The translations under genes and the position numbers were made by a program. Below, piece after piece: positions 7,909-16,687 of a DNA stretch of 64,000 nucleotides (the stretch's first letter is position 1; the number at the start of each line of letters is the position of its first letter). This stretch comes from Ovoidimarina sp963698645 (GTDB taxonomy: Bacteria > Pseudomonadota > Alphaproteobacteria > Rhodobacterales > Rhodobacteraceae), in contig CAVORP010000007.1 in NCBI GenBank assembly GCA_963698645.1, positions 62,001 to 126,000 on the forward strand. Reading direction: 5' to 3'. The notes beneath the pieces are model-generated. The model did not search any database, was not told the DNA's origin, and saw only the letters and a program-made list of their open reading frames with translations.

Positions 7909-9144
7909 TTATCCCAGCTTCAGGTTGTCGGTGCCGACGAACCGGTCAAACAGCCAGTAGAGAACGAGGATTAGGATCAGCAGCAGGGAGCCAAGAGCCG
8001 CCGCCAGTTCCCAATTGTTGGATTGCTGCATGTGGAAGGCGATGATGTTGGAAATCATCTGCCCTTCGGTGCCACCGACCAAGGCGGGGGTGATGTAGTA
8101 GCCCACGGAAATCACGAAGACCAGCAAAGCCCCGGCGGACAGGCCCGGCAGGCTCATCGGCAGGTAGATCCGGTACCATGCTGCAATTGGACTGCTGCCC
8201 ATGGATATGGCGGCCCGCATGAAGCTGGAGTCGATACCGCGCATGACGGCGTAGAGCGGCAGCACCATAAACGGCAGCAAGATATGGGTCATCGCGATAA
8301 TGGTCGAAAATTCGGTGTAGAGGATTTCAAGCGGCTCATCGATGACCCCGAGCGCCATGAGGGTCGAATTCACGACGCCTCCGGTTTGCAGAAGGGCGAT
8401 CCACGCAGTCGTGCGCACCAGCAAGGACGTCCAGAATGGCAAGAGGACGAAGACGATCAGAAAATTCGCCAGCGCATCCGAAGACTGCGCCATAAAGAAT
8501 GCCAGCGGATAGCCCAGCACCATGGTCAGCAGCGTGATTACCAAGGCCATGCGCAGAGTTTTCACATAGAGCTGCACGTAGATTTGCGTATCCCGCTGGA
8601 CGATGTCCCCGTCAGGTGTGCGTTCCAGATCAAGGGAGGTCAGGTAGTATCCCGATGTATAGATCGCCCCTGCGGATTTGATCGCGCGCCAAGTTGCGGG
8701 GTCGCTCCAGCGGTCGTTGGCGTCCAGCAGAACGGCTGCGCCATTGGCCGCGAGATCGGCGTCATCCGTGCGGCCCATTACCCGCGCGGTCGAGGAAATC
8801 GCACTCGACATGCCGGGCAAGGTCCGGTTGATCTCGCTACCGAGTTGGCCAAAACTCCGTTCAGCTGAAAGGCGCTTAAGGTCGACCGCAAACTGGGTCA
8901 GGATCGCGTCATCGGGGACCGCTTCGCCGGACCAATCATCGAGCATGGCGATACTATCGGGCACCAGTTCAACAACTGTCGGGTTGTAGACGCTGCGATA
9001 CAACATCGAGGCAATCGGTGCTGCAAAGGCAAAAATTACGAACACCAACAAGGGCACAACGAAAAAAAAAGCCAAAAGCCTGCGCTTGCGGACTTCGCGC
9101 GCGGCGTTGCGGGCGTCTTCGGGGCTGAGGGAGTTATCTGTCAT
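7909..9144 (-). CDS. ABC transporter permease, PotB type, with a long periplasmic insert
   Basis: The product has 411 residues when started at MTDNSLSPEDARNAA, because further upstream codons run into the binding-protein gene. After TM1 (LLAFFFVVPLLVFVIFAF) comes an insert of about 140 residues before TM2 (TLRMALVITLLTMVLGYPLA); this insert is seen in a subset of PotB-like permeases. The EAA loop is ISMGSSPIAAWYRIYLPMSL. It pairs with the neighbouring PotC-type permease to form the channel of the importer. Confidence 0.85.
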   Translation of the reverse strand: MTDNSLSPEDARNAAREVRKRRLLAFFFVVPLLVFVIFAFAAPIASMLYRSVYNPTVVELVPDSIAMLDDWSGEAVPDDAILTQFAVDLKRLSAERSFGQLGSEINRTLPGMSSAISSTARVMGRTDDADLAANGAAVLLDANDRWSDPATWRAIKSAGAIYTSGYYLTSLDLERTPDGDIVQRDTQIYVQLYVKTLRMALVITLLTMVLGYPLAFFMAQSSDALANFLIVFVLLPFWTSLLVRTTAWIALLQTGGVVNSTLMALGVIDEPLEILYTEFSTIIAMTHILLPFMVLPLYAVMRGIDSSFMRAAISMGSSPIAAWYRIYLPMSLPGLSAGALLVFVISVGYYITPALVGGTEGQMISNIIAFHMQQSNNWELAAALGSLLLILILVLYWLFDRFVGTDNLKLG

Positions 9145-9196
9145 GATACCAGCTTTGGGATTCCCCGCGCCAAGGTCTGGCGCGGGGGCGTAAGGC

Positions 9197-10240
9197 TTAT
9201 TGCAAAAGCCATTCGTTGAACTTCTCACCGAGGCTTTCGCCGTAGTCAGCCCAGAAGATGCCATCCGCTTTGACACCCTCTTCAAGGTGAGCGGTTGGCA
9301 GGTTGGCCTTCACATCGTCTGACAAAAGCGCCTGAGCGGAGCGGCGGGTCGGGCCGTAAGCCACGTCCTGCATGCCGGAAAGCGGCACTGTCATGGTAGC
9401 AGACTGGATGAACTCCATCGCGAGGTCCTTCTTCGTGGTCCCCTTCATGATCGCCCAGACGTCAAGGTCGTAAATGTGGCTGTCCCAGACGATTTCGAAC
9501 GGCGCGCCGTCGTCCTGGATGGCGGCGAAGATACGGCCATTGGCGGATTGGACCATCGCGGCCCCCCCGTCGTTGAGCAGGACGGGGGCTTGCGACCAGC
9601 TGTCATACCAAACGATATTTTCCTTGATGGTGTCGAGCTTGGCGAAGGCCTGTGCCTGACCTTCCTCGGTCGCGAGGACTTCGTACACGTCCTCGGGTGC
9701 GACACCGTCCGCCAGAAGCGCCCATTCCATGTTCACCTGTGGGCGCTTGCGCAGTCCACGGTTGCCGGGGAAAGCCTCTACGTCGAAGAATTCGGCGATG
9801 GTCTGGGGGGCGGGGCCGTTGTTCGTATTCACAGCAAAGACCACGGACCACACGATGTTGCCCACACCGCATTCATTGGCGAGCGCATCCGGGATGAAAT
9901 CATCCGCTGCCGCAACGCCGTCATCGCCGGGGGGCAACATGGATTGGTCGATCACCTCGAGGTAGCCCTCTGCGCAGGCGCGTTCGAGGTCGATGACCTC
10001 GATGTCAACCACGTCCCACAGGATGTTACCTGCTTCGACTTGGGCCTTCATTTCCGCGACCCCGCCACCGTAGTCCTCAAACAGGACATTCACGCCGGAC
10101 TTGTCCATGAAGGGTTGGATCATGTGCTCCATCTGCGCGGCGCCGTATGCCCCGCCGAAAGACGTCACGGTCAAATCCTGGGCCATCAGGGGGCTGGCAG
10201 TCAGCGCCGCGGTGGCCAGTAAAGTCAGATGCTTCTTCAT
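9197..10240 (-). CDS. Periplasmic substrate-binding protein, PotD-like
   Basis: The product has 347 residues with a signal peptide (MKKHLTLLATAALTASPLMA, cut before QDLTV). The opening LTVTSFGGAYGAAQ and the phrase VQVEAGNILWDVVDIE-like (here VEAGNILWDVVDIEVIDLER) are typical of family 1 binding proteins for spermidine, putrescine or related amines. The start was chosen at MKK because an upstream alternative lacks a signal peptide. It lies between the ATPase gene (59 bases away) and the permease (52 bases), as the capture component of the importer. The ligand-specifying residues cannot be read with confidence. Confidence 0.85.
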   Translation of the reverse strand: MKKHLTLLATAALTASPLMAQDLTVTSFGGAYGAAQMEHMIQPFMDKSGVNVLFEDYGGGVAEMKAQVEAGNILWDVVDIEVIDLERACAEGYLEVIDQSMLPPGDDGVAAADDFIPDALANECGVGNIVWSVVFAVNTNNGPAPQTIAEFFDVEAFPGNRGLRKRPQVNMEWALLADGVAPEDVYEVLATEEGQAQAFAKLDTIKENIVWYDSWSQAPVLLNDGGAAMVQSANGRIFAAIQDDGAPFEIVWDSHIYDLDVWAIMKGTTKKDLAMEFIQSATMTVPLSGMQDVAYGPTRRSAQALLSDDVKANLPTAHLEEGVKADGIFWADYGESLGEKFNEWLLQ

Positions 10241-10299
10241 CGGGTTCTCCTTGTTGTGTCCGGGCGTTGACGAAGGGCCCCCGGTTTGCCCTGTGTCGC

Positions 10300-11394
10300 C
10301 TAACCCTCTGGGAAGGCGATGCAATCTTTTTTGAGCGATAGAAGCTGCGCTTTGGCGCCGGCTTCAAATTCTGGCGCTGACAGATCGTTCAAGACCTTCA
10401 CGATCATGTCGTTCCCATCCGGCAACTTGAAGTAGTAGCGGATGAAGTCTCCCACATAGATGCGTGTATTGAACGTCACCGCAAGGGCGTTGTCATGGGC
10501 GTGGCTTGTGGGGTGAATGAACAGTTTTTCGGGGCGGATCGACACTTTGCAAGCGCCGCCTATTGCCAAACCGACGGCCGCGTCCGCGGTGATCGTCCCT
10601 GCCTGAGTTTCCACCTGTGCCTCCCCACCCTCGATGGTTTTGACCGTGCCGGCGACAAAATTATTTTCGCCAATGAAATCCGCGACAAAGGCATTGACCG
10701 GGCGCTCATAGAGTTCTGACGGCGGCGCACATTGTTGAACCACACCATCATTGAACACTGCGATCCGGTCAGACATTGACAAGGCTTCGGTCTGATCGTG
10801 GGTCACATAAATCACGGTGAAGCCCGCCTTTTTGTGCAGGCGGGTTATTTCAAACTGCATCTGTTCGCGCAGGTTCTTGTCAAGCGCGCCTAACGGTTCA
10901 TCCATCAAGATCAGGGAAGGGCGGAAAATCATTGCGCGCGCCAGGGCCACCCGCTGTTTCTGGCCGCCTGACAGCTGTCCTGGACGCCGACTTCCAAAAT
11001 CGGACAGTTCAACCAAAGCGAGGTATTCGGCCACGCGTTCTTTGATCTCGGCCTTGGGCATCTTGCGCACACTCAGCGGATACGCGAGGTTTTCGGCCAC
11101 CGTCATATGGGGAAATAGGGCATAGTTCTGGAACACCATGCCAATGTTGCGCTTGTTCGGTGCGGTCTTGTTGATCGATTTGCCACTGATGGCGATGTCG
11201 CCCGAAGTGACGCTTTCAAATCCAGCCAGCATCATCAGAACGGTTGTTTTACCAGACCCCGACGGACCAAGAAGGGTGATGAACTCACCTTCTCGGACCT
11301 CCATATCAAACCCTTTAACGACAAGGTTTTTCTGATCGTAACTCTTTTTGACGTTGTCAAAGAGCAAAAAGGGCGCGGGTTCGGTGTCTTTCAT
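10300..11394 (-). CDS. ABC transporter ATPase, PotA type
   Basis: The product has 364 residues. Walker A is LLGPSGSGKTTVLMMLAG (near residue 43), the Q-loop is GMVFQNYALFP, the signature is LSGGQKQRVALARAM, Walker B is LILMDEPLGALDK and the switch histidine is in VIYVTHDQTEA. A TOBE-like domain (about 285-360) follows. It energises the importer encoded by the three genes downstream on the same strand. Bases here are less GC-rich than the core genes around it, and IS elements lie on both sides, which points to horizontal transfer of the whole operon. Confidence 0.9.
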   Translation of the reverse strand: MKDTEPAPFLLFDNVKKSYDQKNLVVKGFDMEVREGEFITLLGPSGSGKTTVLMMLAGFESVTSGDIAISGKSINKTAPNKRNIGMVFQNYALFPHMTVAENLAYPLSVRKMPKAEIKERVAEYLALVELSDFGSRRPGQLSGGQKQRVALARAMIFRPSLILMDEPLGALDKNLREQMQFEITRLHKKAGFTVIYVTHDQTEALSMSDRIAVFNDGVVQQCAPPSELYERPVNAFVADFIGENNFVAGTVKTIEGGEAQVETQAGTITADAAVGLAIGGACKVSIRPEKLFIHPTSHAHDNALAVTFNTRIYVGDFIRYYFKLPDGNDMIVKVLNDLSAPEFEAGAKAQLLSLKKDCIAFPEG

Positions 11395-11719
11395 AACTGC
11401 ATAGCACTCCCCGATGGCTGGTAGACTTAAGCAGGTGCCGCAAATCTTTACAACCGCCGGTCATCGTGGCTGCCACCAGAGCCGTAGAACGACGCCAGAT
11501 TTCGCTTTCAAATCGTTGGTTCACAAAGCTGGAGCTTTCTCGGTTGCTCGGACGATGGTCCAGCGGGAAGCTATGCTGACAAAAGGTGAATTCGCCGCGG
11601 ATGCGCCAATGCCCACTTTTGCGCGCAGTCGCAAAAATACCTGATCTGAGCTGCACCTATGGTCAGATTCAAGCTGCACATTTTCTTATCCAAGGCGGAC
11701 TTCGCAAATCGGATACCTT
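11395..11719. other. Intergenic region upstream of the ABC importer operon
   Basis: These 325 bases hold no convincing gene. The right part must carry the promoter for the leftward importer operon; a loose -35/-10 pair (TTGTAA, 17 bases, TTAAGT on the minus strand) lies about 30-70 bases before the ATPase start but is weak. No terminator or tRNA was seen. Confidence 0.4.
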
Positions 11720-12283
11720 TTACCTGCTTGCAGACCCTTTCATGATCTTGATCACCGCGTCGGTTGATCCCAGAAATATCATGTAACCTGCATCCTTGAT
11801 TAGGTGCAGGCTCATCTTATCAGGGTAGGCGGCCGCCATATTGCGGATGCCACCAACCGGTGCAATCGGATCATACTCGCCTGAGATCAGGTCAATCGGC
11901 ACCGCGCAAGCGTCAATCCGGTCGCTCCAATCGCGCATTGCATGCTCGAACGCGATGACCGCGTAATCAAGATTTTGCCCTATGGCCATGTTCACCGCAT
12001 GGTCATGTTCCGCGTTGCTTTCTGGTTGGATTGCAAGCACTACATCTGGCTTGTAAGAGGCAAACTGCATCGAAAACATCCGCCGGCTGCCAATCGCCTT
12101 CCATGACCGGATAGCCGCCCCGACAATCATCCGGTGCATGCGTGGTGAGACTTGCGCCGTGCGCATCAACGCGGCCACCCACGGCGATCCCACCTCGCCG
12201 GCAACCATGAATTTCTTGGGGACCAAGGACGACACGATGATCACCCGAGTGACGCGCTCCGGGATCAATCCGCCGACCCTGTA
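11720..12283 (-). pseudogene. Alpha/beta-hydrolase remnant truncated by the IS3 element
   Basis: About 185 residues match the second half of an alpha/beta hydrolase: RVTRVIIVSS (the strand after the nucleophile elbow), the acid region IDLISGEYDPIAPVGGIRNM and a C-terminal helix. The N-terminal half, with the nucleophile, is missing: the frame runs without a start straight into the end of the IS3-family element at 12284. At the histidine position the sequence reads LIKDAGYMIFLGSTD, where an active enzyme would have a catalytic His near GH, so this copy would also lack that residue. It is most likely non-functional. Confidence 0.7.
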
Positions 12284-12286
12284 TGT

Positions 12287-13165
12287 CTAGCCCCCTTTCC
12301 TTGGGCCAGTGATCCTGCCTTTCTCTAATAAGGTTTCTGGAACTGGTGGCCGCATGTTGAGCGCCTGATGTGGTCGGGTGTTATTGTACTGCTTGAGCCA
12401 GTGATTGATGACGATCTGCGCCTGCTCGGTCGTTGTGAACCATTCCGCGTTCAGGACCTCCCGGCGCAGCGTGCCATTGAACCGCTCGTTGTACCCGTTC
12501 TCCCAGGGCGACCCCGGGTAGATGCGGATCGGCTTGATACCAATGCGTCGAAGCCAGACCTGCATTGCTTCAGCAGCGAACTCGGGCCCGTTGTCTGATC
12601 GGATGTACTCTGGTGCGCCGTGGCTCAGGAGCAGCGGATAGAGTGCTTCGAGGACGTCGTCAGCTCCCATCTTCGTGCGAACCGTGACCGCCAACGCCTG
12701 CCGCGTGAACTCATCCAGAACCGTCAGCATCTTGTAGCTCCGCCCGTTGCTGAGCTTGTCGTGCACGAAGTCGATGGCCCAGACGTGGTTCGGATGCGTG
12801 GGCCTCAAGCGGATGATCGAGCTGTCCTTGTGATAGAGCCGCTTGCGCTTCTTGTGGCGCTGCGGAAGCTGCAACCCTTCCTCCCGCCAGAGCCGCTCGA
12901 CCTTCTTGTGATTGACCCTCCAGCCTTCAATGTGAAGCAGCTCGGTGATCTTGCGGTAGCCATATCGACCGTATTGCTTTGCCAGCCGGATCAGAGCCAG
13001 CCGCAGCGCATCGTCATCTCTTTCCGTCGGACGATATTGCAGGGAGCTCCGCGCGACGCCAATCACCCGACACGTCCGGCGCTCAGACGTCGCAAGCTTC
13101 TGGCGCGTGTGAATGACGGCCTGACGGAGCTCCGCTGTGGTCAGGCCCTCGGCTTTAGATAGTTC
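12287..13165 (-). CDS. IS3-family transposase OrfB (catalytic part)
   Basis: About 290 residues carry the integrase core. An HTH_21-type region (RLAKQYGRYGYRKITELL) is followed by the DDE residues: Asp in VWAIDFVHDKLS, Asp in YIRSDNGPEF, Glu in ENGYNERFNGTLRREV. The frame is -1 relative to orfA and the two overlap near 13141-13170, so the active transposase is expected to be an OrfAB fusion made by programmed -1 ribosomal frameshifting, as known for IS3 elements. The given start is only the approximate entry point of the frameshifted ribosome. Confidence 0.88.
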   Translation of the reverse strand, partial: ELSKAEGLTTAELRQAVIHTRQKLATSERRTCRVIGVARSSLQYRPTERDDDALRLALIRLAKQYGRYGYRKITELLHIEGWRVNHKKVERLWREEGLQLPQRHKKRKRLYHKDSSIIRLRPTHPNHVWAIDFVHDKLSNGRSYKMLTVLDEFTRQALAVTVRTKMGADDVLEALYPLLLSHGAPEYIRSDNGPEFAAEAMQVWLRRIGIKPIRIYPGSPWENGYNERFNGTLRREVLNAEWFTTTEQAQIVINHWLKQYNNTRPHQALNMRPPVPETLLEKGRITGPRKGG

Positions 13166-13428
13166 AGGCTTTCCTTGAGAATGAGCTTGTCGAGTTCGAG
13201 CTCGGCGACAATCTTCTTCAGCCGCGCGTTCTCTTTCACCAGGCTCTTCAGCTCCGACAACTGCGCGCGGCCCATCCCGCCGAACCGCTTCCGCCAGTTG
13301 TAGTATGTCGCATCGCTGATCCCGACACTGCGGCACGCCGAGGCTACGTCATCCCCCGCCGTCAGCTTGAGCTCGATCTCACGCAGCAGCTTCAAAATGT
13401 CTTCGTCTGAATGTCGCTTCCTCGCCAT
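13141..13428 (-). CDS. IS3-family OrfA (DNA-binding part)
   Basis: The product has 95 residues. A helix-turn-helix (DDVASACRSVGISDATYYNW) is followed by a leucine-rich coiled coil (LSELKSLVKENARLKKIVAE, then LDKLILKESL), the usual layout of IS3 OrfA proteins that bind the element ends and dimerise. It is intact and ends just after the overlap with orfB. Confidence 0.9.
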   Translation of the reverse strand: MARKRHSDEDILKLLREIELKLTAGDDVASACRSVGISDATYYNWRKRFGGMGRAQLSELKSLVKENARLKKIVAELELDKLILKESLNYLKPRA

Positions 13429-13708
13429 GCCTAATCCCCCTCTCGCGGCCAGTGTAATGGTCCAGTTTTAGGGGGGAAGGACAGTCGAAGTGTTCAGGTG
13501 GGCCGACAGAAAAGCTACACTATTTCAATGCCCTACAAGCTATTCACCAAATCGGCACAGTCATCAGGTTCAGAGAAAACCGGGATTTAGAGAACGACTT
13601 TCGTCCTAAACGAAGCATGAAGGTGAATAGGCCGCTGGCTACAACTTTTTGATTGCAAGGAAGTTTCCGGCGGCAGCCGGATCGGGAGAACGCTTTCGCG
13701 GGGGCAAG

Positions 13709-13798
13709 TGGCGGAGAGACAGGGATTCGAACCCTGGAGACGGTTTCCCGCCTACACACTTTCCAGGCGTGCGCCTTCGACCACTCGGCCACCTCTCC
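13709..13798 (-). tRNA. tRNA-Ser (anticodon GGA)
   Basis: The minus strand reads GGAGAGGTGGCCGAGTGG and ends GGTTCGAATCCCTGTCTCTC followed by CGCCA. The acceptor stem pairs GGAGAG with CTCTCC, the anticodon loop is CTGGAAAGT (anticodon GGA, reading UCC), a long class II variable arm is present and CCA is encoded at 13709-13711. It marks the right border of the lower-GC accessory block. Confidence 0.95.
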
Positions 13799-14007
13799 GG
13801 CGGCGCTTCTTTAGCTGGAAAAGCAACCGGGTGTAAAGCGATGAAACCGCTCCCGCTTCATCCGATTTATGCCGATCCGGCCAAGGGAGACTTCCCATGT
13901 TCGCCGACAGAGGTTAGTGTGTCGTCATCGCGCCGCAAGAGCGCATTGGAGCAGTATAGCTGGGCACCGCAAGAGCGTAGGAAATGCGCGGCAAAAAGGG
14001 GCAAGGC

Positions 14008-14886
14008 ATGGCAAGATCAAAGAGTTTCGGGGCGGTCTCGGCAATCGCAGTATTCGTCATTCTCGCCGGGTGCGAAGACATGGGAGAGTTCCCGCTGTTT
14101 TCCGGCCCGGGAACGGGCGGGTCGACCGCATCCACAACACCTGCGGGCGCATCGGCAACGGTGATCGAACAGGATGTCGAGGCCCCCGACGTGTTCGCGG
14201 TGAACGAGCCCGGCTTGTGGGACGGACGCCCCTCGCTTGGCGGTGTCTGGGTCGCGCATCCCGAAGTTGCCGATGCCGAACGCGTCATCATCCGCAATTC
14301 CGGTAACGGCAAATCGGTCGTGGGCGGGCTGTTCCGCCGCGAAGTCGATAATCCCGGCCCCCGCATTCAGGTCTCGTCAGAAGCCGCCGCATCGCTTGGC
14401 ATGCTGGCCGGGCAGCCGATGGTCCTGGACGTGGTCGCGCTGCGCCGAGAAGAGGTCGTGATCGAAGCGCCGGAATCGGAACAGGGCGAGGTCGCGCCAC
14501 TTGCAACCGACGGTATCGAAGCCTCGTCGCTCGATCCCCTTGCCTCCGCCGCTGCGGCGATCGACGCGGCGGATGGCGGTGGCGCGATCCAGCCCGCGCC
14601 AGCGGCTGCCGCCGCTCCCGCGCCTGCTCCGGCCCCTGCCGCCACGTCGGCACTGGAAAAACCCTATATCCAGATCGGCATTTTCAGCCAGGAGGACAAC
14701 GCCGAGAACACCGCCACCAGCCTGCGGAATGTCGGCATCCTGCCAACGGTTCTGGCACAGGAATCCAGTGGCAAGAAGTTCTGGCGCGTCGTGGTCGGCC
14801 CATCGAACACCACCGCCGAGCGCCGCCAGCTTTTGGCACAGGTCCGCAAGCTTGGCTTCGAGGATGCCTATTTCACCACCAACTGA
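14008..14886 (+). CDS. SPOR-domain lipoprotein
   Basis: The product has 292 residues from ATG 14008. A lipoprotein signal (lipobox LAGC, Cys at about residue 22) anchors it in a membrane. The middle includes GLWDGRPSLGGVWVAHP and a stretch resembling the double-psi barrel of RlpA-like proteins, followed by an Ala/Pro-rich linker (about residues 190-220). The C-terminal SPOR domain (KPYIQIGIFSQEDNAENT to the end) binds glycan strands stripped of stem peptides at division sites. It is 17 bases upstream of a D,D-carboxypeptidase gene, so the pair acts on peptidoglycan. Confidence 0.85.
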   Translation: MARSKSFGAVSAIAVFVILAGCEDMGEFPLFSGPGTGGSTASTTPAGASATVIEQDVEAPDVFAVNEPGLWDGRPSLGGVWVAHPEVADAERVIIRNSGNGKSVVGGLFRREVDNPGPRIQVSSEAAASLGMLAGQPMVLDVVALRREEVVIEAPESEQGEVAPLATDGIEASSLDPLASAAAAIDAADGGGAIQPAPAAAAAPAPAPAPAATSALEKPYIQIGIFSQEDNAENTATSLRNVGILPTVLAQESSGKKFWRVVVGPSNTTAERRQLLAQVRKLGFEDAYFTTN

Positions 14887-14903
14887 CCGTTGAGAGAGAG
14901 CAC

Positions 14904-16064
14904 ATGTCGCGCCTTCGATCTTTCCTCGCCGCCCTCGTCCTGACGCTGGTCGCAAGCGCCGCCCACGCGGCGTTCGAAACGCGTGCGACCGCGGCCTATG
15001 TCTATGACGTGACCACGGGCACCGTCCTGTTCGAAAAGAACGCGAACGAACCTTTGCCGCCCGCGTCGATGTCAAAGCTGATGACGCTTTACATGCTGTT
15101 CGACGCCCTGCGCGACGGGCGCGTGGCGCTGGACGAGGAATTCGCTGTTTCCTCGCGCGCCAAGGCGATGGGCGGCTCGACCATGTTTCTGAACGAGCTT
15201 GACCGGCCCACTGCCGAAGAGCTGATCCAGGGCATCATCGTGTCCTCCGGCAATGACGCCACCGTCGTGGTCGCCGAGGGGCTTGCCGGGTCCGAGGCCG
15301 CCTTTGCCCGCCAGATGAACGAGGTTGCGCCGCAGATCGGGCTGACCAATTCGGTATTCACCAATGCCTCGGGCTGGCCAAGCCCGAACCAGCGCATGAC
15401 GATGCATGATCTGGGCGTTCTCGCGACCCATATCATCGAGGAGTTCCCCGAGTATTACGGATATTTCGCGCAGCGCGAATTCGACTACAAGGATCGCTCG
15501 CCCGCGAACCGGTTCAACCGCAATCCGATCCTCGATATCGGGGTTGGCGGCGACGGCCTCAAGACCGGCCATACGCAGGAGGCGGGCTATGGTTTCGTGG
15601 GCTCCGCGATGCAGGGAAACCGGCGCGTCGTCTTTGTCTTCACCGGCCTCGACAGCAACGCCCAACGCTCCGAGGAGGCCGAAAAGATCATCGGCTGGGC
15701 GTTTCGCCAGTTCGTTGAAAAGGGCGTCGTCGAGGGCGGAACCGTGATCGCCGAAGCGCCCGTCTGGATGGGGGATCATACGCGGATCGGTCTGGTGGCG
15801 AAGGAGGACGTGACGCTGCTCTTCTCGGCCACGAACCCCGAAGCGGGTGCCGCAAGGGTGGAATATCGCGGCCCGATCGAGGCGCCGATCACCGAGGGCG
15901 ACGCCATTGCCGAGCTTGTTATCGAGCGCGAGGACCTTCCCGAGGCCCGCATCCCCCTTGTCGCCGACCGCGACGTTGCGCGGGGCGGCTTCCTGCCGCG
16001 GGTCCGGACCGCTGCCCTGATCCTGTTCGACAAGGCGCTTGGAGAGGCGCAGGCATTGCGTTGA
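14904..16064 (+). CDS. dacC: D-alanyl-D-alanine carboxypeptidase (PBP5/6 family)
   Basis: The product has 386 residues with a signal peptide (FLAALVLTLVASAAHA). The three penicillin-binding motifs are present: SMSK (S-x-x-K) at about residue 56, SGN in VSSGNDATVV and KTG in GLKTGHTQEAGYG. The C-terminal part (from about 275) is the beta domain of this family. It trims the terminal D-Ala from peptidoglycan stem peptides in the periplasm. The stop TGA overlaps the tmk start by one base. The exact dac letter is uncertain. Confidence 0.92.
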   Translation: MSRLRSFLAALVLTLVASAAHAAFETRATAAYVYDVTTGTVLFEKNANEPLPPASMSKLMTLYMLFDALRDGRVALDEEFAVSSRAKAMGGSTMFLNELDRPTAEELIQGIIVSSGNDATVVVAEGLAGSEAAFARQMNEVAPQIGLTNSVFTNASGWPSPNQRMTMHDLGVLATHIIEEFPEYYGYFAQREFDYKDRSPANRFNRNPILDIGVGGDGLKTGHTQEAGYGFVGSAMQGNRRVVFVFTGLDSNAQRSEEAEKIIGWAFRQFVEKGVVEGGTVIAEAPVWMGDHTRIGLVAKEDVTLLFSATNPEAGAARVEYRGPIEAPITEGDAIAELVIEREDLPEARIPLVADRDVARGGFLPRVRTAALILFDKALGEAQALR

Positions 16065-16687
16065 TGCCAGCGGGCCTGTTTCTGACATTTGAAGGGATCG
16101 ACGGATCCGGCAAATCCACGCAGGCCCGGAGGCTGGCCGAAACCCTTCGCGCCGAAGGCCATGAAGTTGTGCTCACGCGCGAGCCGGGTGGCTCTGCCGG
16201 GGCCGAGGAGATCCGGGCGCTTCTGGTCTCGGGCGATCCGTCCCGCTGGTCGGCGGAAACCGAAATCCTGCTGTTCACAGCCGCCCGTCGCGATCACCTC
16301 GAAAAGGTCATCGAACCCGCGCTTGCCGCGGGCAAGATCGTGATCAGCGACCGCTTCGCCAACTCCACCCGCGTCTATCAGGGCGCCACGCGTGGCGATC
16401 TGGGGGCCATGGTCGATGCGCTCCACGATCTGATGATCGGCCGCGAACCGGATCTGACCATTCTGATCGACATGGATCCAACGGCGGCACTCGCGCGCGG
16501 ACTCGCCCGGAACTCCGGCGAAGACCGGTTCGAAGACTTCGGCCTGCCCTTTCAGGAGCGCCTGCGCGCCGGGTTCCTGAACCTGTCGCGCCTCCATCCC
16601 GACCGCGTTCACGTCATCCCGGGCGATCAGGAAGAAGCCGTGATCGCGGCGCAGGTCGCGGCGATTACCGCCGTGCATACCGGATGA
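16064..16687 (+). CDS. tmk: Thymidylate kinase
   Basis: The product has 207 residues. P-loop FEGIDGSGKSTQARRLAE (near residue 9), the DR motif VISDRFANSTRVYQG and the LID region LARNSGEDRFEDFG are all present. The enzyme makes dTDP from dTMP with ATP. The ATG at 16064 shares its A with the preceding stop codon, and the gene ends in ATGA overlapping holB, so dacC, tmk and holB are translationally coupled. Confidence 0.95.
   Translation: MPAGLFLTFEGIDGSGKSTQARRLAETLRAEGHEVVLTREPGGSAGAEEIRALLVSGDPSRWSAETEILLFTAARRDHLEKVIEPALAAGKIVISDRFANSTRVYQGATRGDLGAMVDALHDLMIGREPDLTILIDMDPTAALARGLARNSGEDRFEDFGLPFQERLRAGFLNLSRLHPDRVHVIPGDQEEAVIAAQVAAITAVHTG

Larger units (their letters stand above)
12284..13483 (-). 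mobile_element. IS3-family insertion sequence
   Basis: The element is about 1,200 bases with orfA and orfB in overlapping frames on the minus strand. Its ends read TGTCTAGCCCCC from 12284 and TGTCCTTCCCCCC inward from 13483, an imperfect inverted repeat starting with TG as usual for IS3. The orfB stop codon lies within the left end. Flanking bases are GTA on the left and GTC on the right, so no clean target duplication is seen. It interrupts the alpha/beta-hydrolase gene. Confidence 0.88.

Noticed and set aside
13544..13792. An 82-residue minus-strand frame beginning MAEWSKAHAWKV
   Set aside because: This is the well-known false translation of a tRNA-Ser gene, which occupies 13709-13798.
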